Of a DNA stretch of 18,914 bases, positions 1 to 7,270 are shown one piece after another. Positions within the stretch are counted from its first letter, which is position 1. Every line of letters begins with the position of its first letter. The notes beneath the pieces are model-generated. The model did not search any database and was not told the DNA's origin. It saw only the letters and a list, made by a program, of their open reading frames with translations. The translations under genes and the position numbers were made by a program. Origin of the DNA: Campylobacterales bacterium (GTDB lineage Bacteria; Campylobacterota; Campylobacteria; Campylobacterales; QNZT01). The stretch covers positions 1-18,914 of the forward strand of contig JALWRO010000142.1 in the NCBI GenBank assembly GCA_027080605.1. The letters run 5' to 3'.

Positions 1-168
1 GAGAACGTCCGGCTGCTGCTGATCCTTTTTATTCTTTTTGCCGTGACGTCGCTGGCAGGGCTGACGATGGCATTTTTATATGATAAAAAGTATTATGTAC
101 GTTTTTTTTCCGGTTTGCAGATTGTTGTTTTCATCGCGATGCTGGCGGGAAAAAGTATTTTCGGCTAA
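1..168 (+). CDS. C-terminal end of an unidentified membrane protein (partial)
   Basis: The frame is open from base 1 and ends at TAA 166-168, so only the last 55 residues are present and the start lies outside the window. The fragment shows two hydrophobic segments that look like membrane helices (about residues 4-25 and 38-52), joined by a short charged and tyrosine-containing loop (Asp-Lys-Lys-Tyr-Tyr). I do not recognise the family. The gene converges on the minus-strand YihY/BrkB gene and the two stop codons overlap by four bases (165-168), leaving no room for an intergenic terminator. That the frame is coding is inferred from its composition and its clean end. Function unknown. Confidence 0.55.
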   Translation, partial: ENVRLLLILFILFAVTSLAGLTMAFLYDKKYYVRFFSGLQIVVFIAMLAGKSIFG

Positions 169-965
169 AAGAGACGTCCGTTGGTGTCAATATATTTGTT
201 GAGGTAGTAACAGAGTTTGACACCGTAGAGAAAGATGATCCAGGAGAGATAGATCCAGATCAGAAAAAACATAATTGTACTGAAAGAGCCGTAGAGTGTG
301 GCGTAGGTTTTGTTGAAAGTGACGTAGTAGACAAAGAGCATTTTTGAAATATACCAGATCAGCGAGGCAATAAAAGAGCTGACAAGTGCGCTGCGGTTAT
401 GAACCCTGATATTGGGTGCAATTTTATAGATGAGGAAAAAGAGAAACCAGGTGATCAGAAAAGAGGAGATCGACAGTGCATTGATCCAGTGGGTATATTG
501 AAAATTTTCCAGCAGCAGATTGGCTTTGATCGTCATATAAAACGAGAGTGCAACACCAACAGGCATTAAAATAACCATTGTCAGATAGATAGAGATTGAG
601 TGGAAAAAGCGCCGGGGTGCGACACCGTAGATTTTGTTGATGACATACTCGAAATCGTCGAAAAACATAACCGAAACATAAAGTACGAATACAAGACCGA
701 GTATACCCATTTTATAGGCATTTTCCATAAATGAGTCGATGTTAGCGGCGATAAACTCCTGATGTACCGGGATAATAGCGGAAAAGATAAAATGGCGGAT
801 ATGTTCCAGATAGGGTGCAAAAAAGTCGAGATGCACGAAAAGATAGAGTGATATGAGCAAAACCGGAATCAGCGCCAGAATAGTGTGGAAACTGAGTGAC
901 GAGGCGTAGTGGAGCAGATTGTGGTCGATAAAGTACTCTTTGACCGTTTTTTTGTCTATCTGCAC
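165..965 (-). CDS. YihY/BrkB-family inner membrane protein
   Basis: This 266-residue protein is mostly hydrophobic with about six membrane helices. Its N-terminal Leu-His-Tyr-Ala-Ser-Ser-Leu-Ser-Phe-His-Thr segment is the characteristic start of the YihY/BrkB family (once misnamed ribonuclease BN). A C-terminal Tyr-Gly-Ser-Phe-Ser-Thr-Ile-Met-Phe-Phe-Leu-Ile-Trp stretch, ending in a membrane helix with Leu-Tyr-Gly, is also typical. The start is GTG at 963-965, supported by GGGAGG (972-977, minus strand) six bases upstream. It follows glcD by 18 bases and is the last gene of the pgbA-domain/glcD/yihY operon. As I recall, Campylobacter jejuni has the same order (rbn, glcD, PgbA-like). The family's molecular role is unsettled; RNase activity should not be assumed. 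Confidence 0.88.
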   Translation of the reverse strand: MQIDKKTVKEYFIDHNLLHYASSLSFHTILALIPVLLISLYLFVHLDFFAPYLEHIRHFIFSAIIPVHQEFIAANIDSFMENAYKMGILGLVFVLYVSVMFFDDFEYVINKIYGVAPRRFFHSISIYLTMVILMPVGVALSFYMTIKANLLLENFQYTHWINALSISSFLITWFLFFLIYKIAPNIRVHNRSALVSSFIASLIWYISKMLFVYYVTFNKTYATLYGSFSTIMFFLIWIYLSWIIFLYGVKLCYYLNKYIDTNGRLF

Positions 966-983
966 ACTGTACCTCCCGTAATT

Positions 984-2372
984 CTATCCGTCCAGTGCCA
1001 TTTTCCCCGGATTGAGGATATTGTTGGGATCAAAGGCGTGTTTGATTGCCCTGAAAAGGTTGATCTCCTCTTCGCTGAAGGCGATGTTCATGAAAGGTGC
1101 CTTGCTGAGTCCTATACCATGTTCGCCGCTGAGTGTACCGCCCATCTCGACGGTGATTCTGAAGATTTCGACAATCGCTTCATGTCCGATTTCCAGCTGT
1201 CTGGGATCGCTGCCGTCGACCATGACATTGGTATGGACATTGCCGTCTCCGGTATGTCCGAAGCAGGGGATTTTGACATTGTATTTCTGTGACACTTTTT
1301 CGATTTCCTGCAGCAGACGCGGCAGTTCCGATCTGGGTACGGTAATGTCTTCATTAATCTTTTTGGAACCGTAGATCGTGATGGACTGGCTGGCGTTTCG
1401 TCTGGCAAACCAGATATCTGCTGCCTCTTTCTCATCTTTTGCCACTTTAAATTCCAAGCATCCGTTTTCGCCGAATACCGCTTCGATCTTTTCAAGCTGC
1501 TCTTCGAGTTCAATATCGAGATTGCCGTCGACATCGGTAACCAGAATAGCCCCAGCATCGACCGGAAGTCCTTTGTGGAACTTCTCTTCGACCGCACGGA
1601 TGGTCAGGTTATCGAGAAACTCCATCGCCACAGGAGTGATACCTGCGGCAAACGTTTTGTAAACCGCGTTCATTGCCGCTTCGACCGAAGGGAAAACACC
1701 CATTGCGGTGCGGCTCATTTTCGGTTTGGCGATCAGTTTGAGGGTGATTTCGGTGATGACCGCCAGTGTTCCTTCACTGGCGACCAGGATACCGGCAATG
1801 TTATAGCCTGCGACATCTTTGATCGTCTTTTTCCCCGCACGGATCACGTCGCCGTTGGGTAGTACCGCACGCAGTGCCATCACATAATCTTTGGTAATGC
1901 CGTATTTACTGGCACGCATACCGCCTGCGTTTTCTGCGACGTTTCCGCCGAGTGTAGTGTACTCCTGACTGGCGGGATCGGGAGGATAAAAAAGCCCCAC
2001 CTCTTCAGCTGCGTGCTGCAGATCCATATTGATTACCCCCGGCTGTACGACGGCAACCATGTTGTCCATATCGATTTCGAGAATTTTGTTCATATGCTTT
2101 TCAAAACCGAGTACGATACCGCCGTTGGCAGGCAATGCCCCGCCGGTAAAACCGCTTCCCGCACCGCGGGGTGTGATGACGATATGGTTTTCGTTGCAGT
2201 ACCGAAGTACGGCGCTGACATCCTCTTCATGACGCGGGAAAACGACGGCATCCGGTTCGTATCTGGTTCGTGTGGCATCGTAGGAGTAGGCGATCATATG
2301 CGCTTTGTCATCGAACACATTCTCTTTACCGACAATATTTTGCAATGCCTGAAGGTCTTTTTTGGCAAGCAT
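984..2372 (-). CDS. glcD: GlcD-like FAD-linked oxidase (glycolate/D-lactate dehydrogenase subunit)
   Basis: This 462-residue flavoprotein has a PCMH-type FAD-binding domain in the N-terminal half and an FAD-oxidase C-terminal domain. Visible motifs are Pro-Arg-Gly-Ala-Gly-Ser-Gly-Phe-Thr-Gly-Gly (68-78), the Tyr-Pro-Pro-Asp-Pro-Ala-Ser and Gly-Gly-Asn-Val-Ala-Glu-Asn-Ala-Gly-Gly segments (129-151), Gly-His-Thr-Gly-Asp-Gly-Asn-Val-His (372-380) and Ser-Gly-Glu-His-Gly-Ile-Gly (415-421). These match 2-hydroxyacid dehydrogenases of the GlcD/D-lactate dehydrogenase group, which pass electrons from glycolate or D-lactate to the respiratory chain. The length is normal for the family and the protein looks complete. 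Its ATG shares one base with the TAA of the upstream PgbA-domain gene, implying translational coupling. No glcE or glcF partner is in view, so the substrate cannot be settled: D-lactate, glycolate or D-2-hydroxyglutarate are all possible. Confidence 0.93.
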   Translation of the reverse strand: MLAKKDLQALQNIVGKENVFDDKAHMIAYSYDATRTRYEPDAVVFPRHEEDVSAVLRYCNENHIVITPRGAGSGFTGGALPANGGIVLGFEKHMNKILEIDMDNMVAVVQPGVINMDLQHAAEEVGLFYPPDPASQEYTTLGGNVAENAGGMRASKYGITKDYVMALRAVLPNGDVIRAGKKTIKDVAGYNIAGILVASEGTLAVITEITLKLIAKPKMSRTAMGVFPSVEAAMNAVYKTFAAGITPVAMEFLDNLTIRAVEEKFHKGLPVDAGAILVTDVDGNLDIELEEQLEKIEAVFGENGCLEFKVAKDEKEAADIWFARRNASQSITIYGSKKINEDITVPRSELPRLLQEIEKVSQKYNVKIPCFGHTGDGNVHTNVMVDGSDPRQLEIGHEAIVEIFRITVEMGGTLSGEHGIGLSKAPFMNIAFSEEEINLFRAIKHAFDPNNILNPGKMALDG

Positions 2373-3103
2373 TATTTGATCCCCAGAAGTTTTTTGTAGT
2401 AGAGGTTATAATCGCCGATACTCTCACCGCCGATGATACCGCCGAGTCTGTTTTTGATCTCCGGAATTCTGCTGTAAAAAGGTTTGGCGGCATTTTTACT
2501 ATCGATTGCCGTTGTCAGAGGCTCTTTACCCAAAACGGAAAATGTGTTGCAATCGACGAAATAGCCCTGATTTTGCACCGCAAAGTAGAGCAGGCTGGTA
2601 TCTTGCTGATAACAGATTTCACGAAAACTTTCTTTCCCCGGTTTGGGTTCATGATCGAGGTAGAGTTGTGAAGCGAAAAGGTCAGGGTGGATAATGTCAA
2701 AAGCAGTATCATATTTTTGTGCAAATGCTTTAAAATGTTCTGCATCCGGTGTGATCGGAAGGACTCTGTTATATAGATAGTTTAAAATGAGTGTGTCACC
2801 TTTTTGGGGAGAGAGTTTGTATTCCGGAAGGGCTGCCTGTCTGAGTCGTTTGAATTTTCGGAATATGATTTCACGTTTGCCGTTTTTCTCACCCGCTACG
2901 ACCGCTTCGGCAACGATGGTTTTGTGACTGTTGTCAAAAGCGTGCAGTACGATTCCCGTGGTACCGACGGGGACGTCGATATTGTCAAGCAGTACGGCTT
3001 TTCCGTCTGTTTTCGGTAACGGTACGCTAAAAGGTTCGGGTCTGAAATCCGCCTGAAGCAGTGTGACAGTACAGAGCAGAACGCTGATTAAAAATTTTTT
3101 CAT
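2372..3103 (-). CDS. PgbA N-terminal-domain exported protein
   Basis: This 243-residue protein has a clear signal peptide (Met-Lys-Lys, a hydrophobic core, and likely cleavage near Leu-Gln-Ala-Asp, about residue 18). The body contains the basic Phe-Arg-Lys-Phe-Lys-Arg-Leu stretch and a C-terminal Arg-Leu-Gly-Gly-Ile-Ile-Gly-Gly-Glu segment that I associate with the N-terminal domain of the Helicobacter plasminogen-binding protein PgbA. It lacks the long lysine-rich C-terminal part of the Helicobacter protein, so plasminogen binding should not be assumed. It is the first gene of the minus-strand operon, with AAGGG about seven bases before the ATG and a TATAAT -10 box at 3154-3159. The same pairing with glcD is recalled for Helicobacter (HP0508-HP0509). 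The ancestral role is probably in the envelope, but it is unknown. Confidence 0.78.
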   Translation of the reverse strand: MKKFLISVLLCTVTLLQADFRPEPFSVPLPKTDGKAVLLDNIDVPVGTTGIVLHAFDNSHKTIVAEAVVAGEKNGKREIIFRKFKRLRQAALPEYKLSPQKGDTLILNYLYNRVLPITPDAEHFKAFAQKYDTAFDIIHPDLFASQLYLDHEPKPGKESFREICYQQDTSLLYFAVQNQGYFVDCNTFSVLGKEPLTTAIDSKNAAKPFYSRIPEIKNRLGGIIGGESIGDYNLYYKKLLGIK

Positions 3104-3153
3104 GAAAACCCTTTTTCTTGTGAAAGTTTCAAATTAAGATAATATATGTGCAG

Positions 3154-3162
3154 ATTATACAA
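3154..3162 (-). promoter_or_regulatory. Promoter -10 box for the PgbA-domain/glcD/yihY operon
   Basis: On the minus strand this reads TTGTATAAT, a perfect TATAAT hexamer with an upstream TTG, about 50 bases before the ATG at 3103. There is no obvious -35 box. AT-rich sequence upstream with no -35 is usual for sigma-70 promoters in Campylobacterota. It is assigned by motif and position only. Confidence 0.55.
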
Positions 3163-3261
3163 AATGTAGGTTTACAATCTCCCCATAACTCAAAAGTACA
3201 ACTTTCTCTTTCATTATATATTCTTTCTGTATTCGAAGTAGCAACATTTTTTAGCAAAATA

Positions 3262-3270
3262 TAGTATAAT
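3262..3270 (+). promoter_or_regulatory. Promoter -10 box for the M23 peptidase gene
   Basis: TAGTATAAT includes a perfect TATAAT at 3265-3270, preceded by AT-rich sequence. The expected transcription start is near 3277, giving a 5' leader of about 25-30 bases. Together with the minus-strand box at 3154-3162 this makes the 197-base region 3104-3300 a divergent promoter region. Confidence 0.55.
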
Positions 3271-3300
3271 CATCCCTTTTTACAGATAGAGAAACAGGGA

Positions 3301-4491
3301 TTGAAAATATTGAATACGGTGCGTTTTTTACTCATTTTTATCGTCATGATCGTGACACAGGCAGGGGCTTATCAGCTCTATAATAATGTCGTCGAAGACA
3401 AAGTGTGGAAAAAGGGCGAAACACTGCTGGGATTTCTGGAAGAGAACAATTTACCGCTTTCACTCTACTACAATCTCGACGATGAAGAAGAGAAGCTTTC
3501 GGCAGATATTCGCAGTCTTACGGTCTATCAGATTTTGCGCAATCGTGACAAGACGATCCGGCAGGTGTTGATTCCGTTGAACGAAGAGTTGCAGCTGCAT
3601 ATTTACGAAGAGTCGGAGGGCAATTATACCCTCACTATCGATCCTATTCGGTATCAGACCAAAGATATGGTACTGACGACGGATATCGATTCGATCTTTT
3701 CCAAAGATATAGTGAAAAAGACGGGGAATTTTCCGCTTGCGGTGACGCTCGAACAGCTTTTCAGAAACCAGGTATTGTTTGAGCGGTTGAAAAAAGGGGA
3801 CAAGATAGTTGCTTTTTATCGCCAGAAAGTGCGTATGGGAAAATATTACGGTACCCAGAAAGTCTATGCCGCGATGATCAACACCCATCAAAAGTCGTAC
3901 TATGAGTTTCTGGCGGATGACGGGAAATATTATGATGACAGGGGACACACCTTTAACGGATCCTCTTTCATCGTGCCGTGCCGGTACCGTCGTATATCGT
4001 CAAAGTTTACACTCAAACGGTGGCATCCCATATTGCACAAGTTTCGTGCGCACCACGGTATCGACTATGCGGGTAAAATCGGTACGCCGATACATGCCGC
4101 CAACGACGGCAAGGTGATTTTCATGGGTCACAAGGGTGGTTACGGTAACACGATAGTCATTAAACACGCCGGCGGATACAAAACGCTGTACGGACATCTG
4201 AGCCGCTTCAACAACCGGGTACGCGGGAAAAAGGTGAAAAAGGGTACGATCATAGGTTTTTTGGGTAACAGCGGCATGAGTACCGGACCGCATCTGCACT
4301 TTGGTCTGAGTCTGAACAACCGCTGGATCGATCCTTCTCGTAAAATTGTCATTACCAAAGTGCTCAGCGGCGAAAAACGGCGAAAGTTCATGAAATATGT
4401 TACACTCTATAAAGAGAAAATAGCGACAGCACTGGCGGCGTACGAAAAGAGCAAAGGGGAGAATAACGATGGGAAAAACCGAACAAATTGA
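3301..4491 (+). CDS. csd3: Csd3/Pgp3-like M23 (LytM) peptidoglycan peptidase
   Basis: This is a complete 396-residue exported peptidase. It has an N-terminal signal/anchor segment (about residues 7-24), a long N-terminal regulatory region, and a C-terminal M23 domain. Zinc and catalytic residues are present: His251 and Asp255 (His-x-x-x-Asp), His299 (Tyr-Gly-His-Leu), and His331/His333 (His-Leu-His). Length, layout and divergent placement next to a PgbA-domain gene and glcD match Helicobacter Csd3/HdpA and Campylobacter Pgp3, which trim peptidoglycan crosslinks and peptides and set helical cell shape. The start is uncertain. TTG 3301 gives a natural Met-Lys-Ile signal start but abuts the AGGGA at 3296-3300. 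TTG 3310 in the same frame has a nine-base spacing and may be the true start. The 3' end overlaps mgtE by 23 bases. Confidence 0.92.
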   Translation: MKILNTVRFLLIFIVMIVTQAGAYQLYNNVVEDKVWKKGETLLGFLEENNLPLSLYYNLDDEEEKLSADIRSLTVYQILRNRDKTIRQVLIPLNEELQLHIYEESEGNYTLTIDPIRYQTKDMVLTTDIDSIFSKDIVKKTGNFPLAVTLEQLFRNQVLFERLKKGDKIVAFYRQKVRMGKYYGTQKVYAAMINTHQKSYYEFLADDGKYYDDRGHTFNGSSFIVPCRYRRISSKFTLKRWHPILHKFRAHHGIDYAGKIGTPIHAANDGKVIFMGHKGGYGNTIVIKHAGGYKTLYGHLSRFNNRVRGKKVKKGTIIGFLGNSGMSTGPHLHFGLSLNNRWIDPSRKIVITKVLSGEKRRKFMKYVTLYKEKIATALAAYEKSKGENNDGKNRTN

Positions 4492-5839
4492 ACAGTATAA
4501 AGGGTTGATCGAAACCTATCTGAAGGATCCGGAACACTCTGATATTCCGATTTCGGAAATTGCGAAAGCGATGCGTTATATCGCAAAAGAGGATGAAGCG
4601 GCATTTAATGAATATCTGCAGAAAATTCCCAACGAATATCTCGGTGATATTGTTCTGGAGCTTCCGGAAAAATATCTGCGTGATGTTGTCGAAGAGATGG
4701 AGACCGAAGAGCTTGCCGAAGTGATCGAAGAGCTGGAGAGTGACGATGCGACCGACCTGATTCAGGATATCGAAGAGATCGACCGTGAAAAGGCGAAAGA
4801 GATTCTCTCCTCGATGGATGAAGAGGATCAGGAAGAGATTCGAAAACTGAAGCGTTATGAGGAAGATCAGGCGGGTGCCTACATGCAGACGGAGCTTTTC
4901 AGTGCCGGGATCGATGAGACCGTACAAGCTTCGATCGACCGGCTCAAAAAGCTGAAATCCGAAGGAGAACTGGAAAATATTCATCAGCTCTATATTGTCG
5001 GGACATTCGGGAAGCTGATGTTCGCGATTCCTCTGGAAGATATTCTGACGTTCGATTTCAACAAAACCTATAAAGAGATTCTCAAAGGCAGGGAAGAGGA
5101 TTTTAAACCGATTCTTGTGCACGATACCGATAATATTCAGGATGTTGCGAAACTGTTTCGGGAACATGATTTGACGGTCGTACCGGTTGTCAATGCGCAG
5201 AATGAACTGGTCGGTCGGATTACGTCGGATGACATTTACGATGTATTGCAGGAGAGTGCGACGGAGCAGATCTATAACCTCGCCGGTGTCGATGATGAAG
5301 CGGAAGAGGAAGAGGATGTTTTCGAAGCGGGAAAGAAGAGGGCGATCTGGCTCTTTGTCAATCTGCTGACGGCGATTCTCGCTTCGTTTGTCATACAGAT
5401 GTTCGATGCGACGATCCAGTCCTATGTGGCGCTGGCGGTGTTGATGCCGATTGTCGCTTCGATGGGCGGCAATGCCGGCACGCAGACGCTGACTGTTACA
5501 GTGCGTCAGCTGGCACTGGGAGATATTGAACTTAAAGATGCGAAAGAGACGATCAAAAAAGAGGTGCTGCTCTCTCTGGCAAACGGGATGCTTTTTGCTG
5601 TAGTACTGGGGATTGTATCGTATATCTGGTTTCATGAAGTGAAACTCGGTTTTGTCATTGCCGCTTCGATGGTCATCAACCTTTTTATGGCAGGTTTTTT
5701 CGGTGCGTTAATACCGCTGGTACTCAAAAGGCTCAACATCGACCCTGCTGTGGGATCGAGTGTCATTTTGACGACGGTGACTGATGTGGTCGGTTTTTTC
5801 AGCTTCCTTGGACTGGCATCCATATTTTTGATAAAGTGA
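4469..5839 (+). CDS. mgtE: MgtE-family magnesium transporter
   Basis: This is a complete 456-residue inner membrane Mg2+ channel/transporter. The acidic helical MgtE N domain covers about residues 20-130, two CBS domains follow at about 138-260, and five membrane helices fill 290-456. The pore signature Gly-Gly-Asn-Ala-Gly-Thr-Gln (333-339) is present, as is the conserved aspartate of Thr-Asp-Val-Val-Gly-Phe-Phe (Asp439), which lines the ion path in Thermus MgtE. In this family the N and CBS domains bind Mg2+ and close the pore when cytoplasmic Mg2+ is high. The start is ATG 4469 with GGGGAG at 4456-4461. It overlaps the end of the M23 gene by 23 bases, so it is probably co-transcribed and coupled, although no functional link between the two is evident. 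Confidence 0.96.
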   Translation: MGKTEQIEQYKGLIETYLKDPEHSDIPISEIAKAMRYIAKEDEAAFNEYLQKIPNEYLGDIVLELPEKYLRDVVEEMETEELAEVIEELESDDATDLIQDIEEIDREKAKEILSSMDEEDQEEIRKLKRYEEDQAGAYMQTELFSAGIDETVQASIDRLKKLKSEGELENIHQLYIVGTFGKLMFAIPLEDILTFDFNKTYKEILKGREEDFKPILVHDTDNIQDVAKLFREHDLTVVPVVNAQNELVGRITSDDIYDVLQESATEQIYNLAGVDDEAEEEEDVFEAGKKRAIWLFVNLLTAILASFVIQMFDATIQSYVALAVLMPIVASMGGNAGTQTLTVTVRQLALGDIELKDAKETIKKEVLLSLANGMLFAVVLGIVSYIWFHEVKLGFVIAASMVINLFMAGFFGALIPLVLKRLNIDPAVGSSVILTTVTDVVGFFSFLGLASIFLIK

Positions 5840-5858
5840 TATAAGGGCACCTCTAAAA

Positions 5859-6422
5859 ATGATTAAAATAGATAAACTAACTGCTTGTGACAATCCTCAG
5901 TTCATCAAACCGCAGCGTGTCTGGTACACCCAGGACGGAGTATCGAAGAGCTGGGAAGTGGTAGAGACACACGACAGCGTTGCGATACTGCTTTATCATG
6001 AGAGTGAAGAGGCGTTTATATTGGTCAAACAGTTTCGACCGGCGGTTTTTTTGAAAAATCATGAAGGGTATACCTATGAATTGTGTGCCGGGTTGATCGA
6101 CAAAGCGGACAAATCGGTCGCGCAGATTGCCAGAGAGGAGATCATGGAGGAGTGCGGGTATGATGTCGAAACGTCGTCGCTCGTGCGGATTACCTCCTTT
6201 TTTACCGCAGTCGGTTTTGCGGGCGGGGAACAGACGCTCTTTTATGCCGCGGTGGATGAATCGATGCATACCGGCAAAGGCGGCGGTATCGACGATGAGA
6301 TGATCGAAGTGGTCAAACTTCCGTTACATGAAGCGCGAAATTTTATGTTCGATGAGACAAAAGCGAAGACACCCGGTCTGCTTTTCGCCTTCATGTGGTT
6401 TTTCGAGCATTACAAAAAGTGA
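5859..6422 (+). CDS. Nudix hydrolase, NUDT14-like nucleoside-diphosphate-sugar diphosphatase
   Basis: This complete 187-residue protein has a Nudix box at about 78-101 (Gly-Leu-Ile-Asp-Lys to Glu-Glu-Cys-Gly-Tyr). The box is one residue longer than the canonical 23-residue pattern and has Asp where the first Glu usually sits. The same spacing, and flanking segments such as Lys-Ser-Trp-Glu, Thr-His-Asp-Ser-Val, Val-Lys-Gln-Phe-Arg-Pro-Ala-Val and Glu-Leu-Cys-Ala-Gly-Leu, closely match mammalian NUDT14 (UDP-glucose diphosphatase) as I remember it. The likely reaction is hydrolysis of UDP- or ADP-sugar to sugar-1-phosphate and nucleoside monophosphate; ADP-ribose is an alternative. It lies 19 bases after mgtE, with AAGGG at 5843-5847 rather far (11 bases) from the ATG. 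It overlaps the next gene by four bases if that gene starts at GTG 6419. Confidence 0.88.
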   Translation: MIKIDKLTACDNPQFIKPQRVWYTQDGVSKSWEVVETHDSVAILLYHESEEAFILVKQFRPAVFLKNHEGYTYELCAGLIDKADKSVAQIAREEIMEECGYDVETSSLVRITSFFTAVGFAGGEQTLFYAAVDESMHTGKGGGIDDEMIEVVKLPLHEARNFMFDETKAKTPGLLFAFMWFFEHYKK

Positions 6423-7270
6423 CACTCTCTCTGCCCTCTGCACTGGAAAAGTACTCTTTTGAGGGGATCGATTTCTACCTCAAACGGGATGATCTGATTT
6501 CAGAAGATTTTTCGGGAAATAAAGCACGGAAGCTGATGTGGCTGCTCGATCATGAAGTGTCGGGTATTAAACGGATCGTATCGTACGGTTCAGCACAGTC
6601 TAACGCGATGTACTCCCTTTCGGTGCTGGCGCAGATGTGCGGCTGGGAGTTTCACTACTATGTCGATCATGTTGCGGGCTATCTGAAAGCACATCCGCAC
6701 GGAAACTATCGCTATGCTTTGCAAAACGGGATGCAGCTTCATGAAGCGCCGTTACCGGACGCTTTTCCCTCTGATACATTGCTGATCGAAGAGGGTGGTC
6801 GACAGAAAGAAGCGGAGTACGGGGTGAAAATGCTGGCAAAGGAGCTGACAGAGGATCTGGCTGGGTGTGATGTAGCGGTTTTTCTCCCTTCCGGCACCGG
6901 GACAACGGCGCTTTTCTTGCAAAAACATTTGCCTTTTCCGGTTTTTACGACACCCTGTGTCGGTGATGCAGTCTATCTGAAACGGCAGTTTGGCATGCTG
7001 GAGGAGGATTGCGCCCTGCACCCGACGATACTCGAACCCCCGAAAAAGTACCATTTCGGAAAACTTTACCGTGAATTTTTTAAAATTTGGATAGAATTAA
7101 AAGAAAAGACAGGCGTTACGTTCGATCTGCTGTATGATCCATTGGGGTGGCTGGTGCTTCTGGCGTATCGGGAGAGAATCGGCAGGGAAATTTGCTACAT
7201 TCATCAGGGCGGATTGCAGGGGAACGAGAGTATGCTGAAACGTTATGAGAGGAAATGGAAACAATCATGA
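6419..7270 (+). CDS. PLP-dependent ACC deaminase/D-cysteine desulfhydrase-family protein
   Basis: This protein of about 283 residues has a fold-type II PLP-enzyme pattern. The Ser-Gly-Asn-Lys-Ala-Arg-Lys motif carries the presumed PLP lysine (Lys35 from GTG 6419), Gly-Ser-Ala-Gln-Ser-Asn follows at about 57-62, and a phosphate-binding Ser-Gly-Thr-Gly-Thr-Thr loop lies in the middle. GTG 6419 is preferred because it gives a GTGA overlap with the Nudix stop and a family-like N-terminus. An upstream ATG at 6395 would add eight residues but has no ribosome-binding site. The family splits 1-aminocyclopropane-1-carboxylate or D-cysteine, giving ammonia and a ketoacid (plus sulfide from D-cysteine). 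The exact substrate cannot be told from sequence by eye, and a D-amino-acid or sulfur role is the more plausible in this phylum. The stop overlaps hisD as ATGA. Confidence 0.85.
   Translation: MTLSLPSALEKYSFEGIDFYLKRDDLISEDFSGNKARKLMWLLDHEVSGIKRIVSYGSAQSNAMYSLSVLAQMCGWEFHYYVDHVAGYLKAHPHGNYRYALQNGMQLHEAPLPDAFPSDTLLIEEGGRQKEAEYGVKMLAKELTEDLAGCDVAVFLPSGTGTTALFLQKHLPFPVFTTPCVGDAVYLKRQFGMLEEDCALHPTILEPPKKYHFGKLYREFFKIWIELKEKTGVTFDLLYDPLGWLVLLAYRERIGREICYIHQGGLQGNESMLKRYERKWKQS

Noticed and set aside
3273..3300. Hairpin pairing TCCCT (3273-3277) with AGGGA (3296-3300), which would hide the ribosome-binding site of the M23 gene
   Set aside because: The TATAAT box at 3265-3270 puts the transcription start near 3277, so most of the left arm would not be in the RNA. 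The stem also has a mismatch.
4400..5635. A 411-codon open frame on the minus strand opposite mgtE
   Set aside because: It is rich in His, Arg, Gln, Asn, Ile and Phe in the manner of an antisense shadow and shows no motif. mgtE on the other strand is unmistakable.
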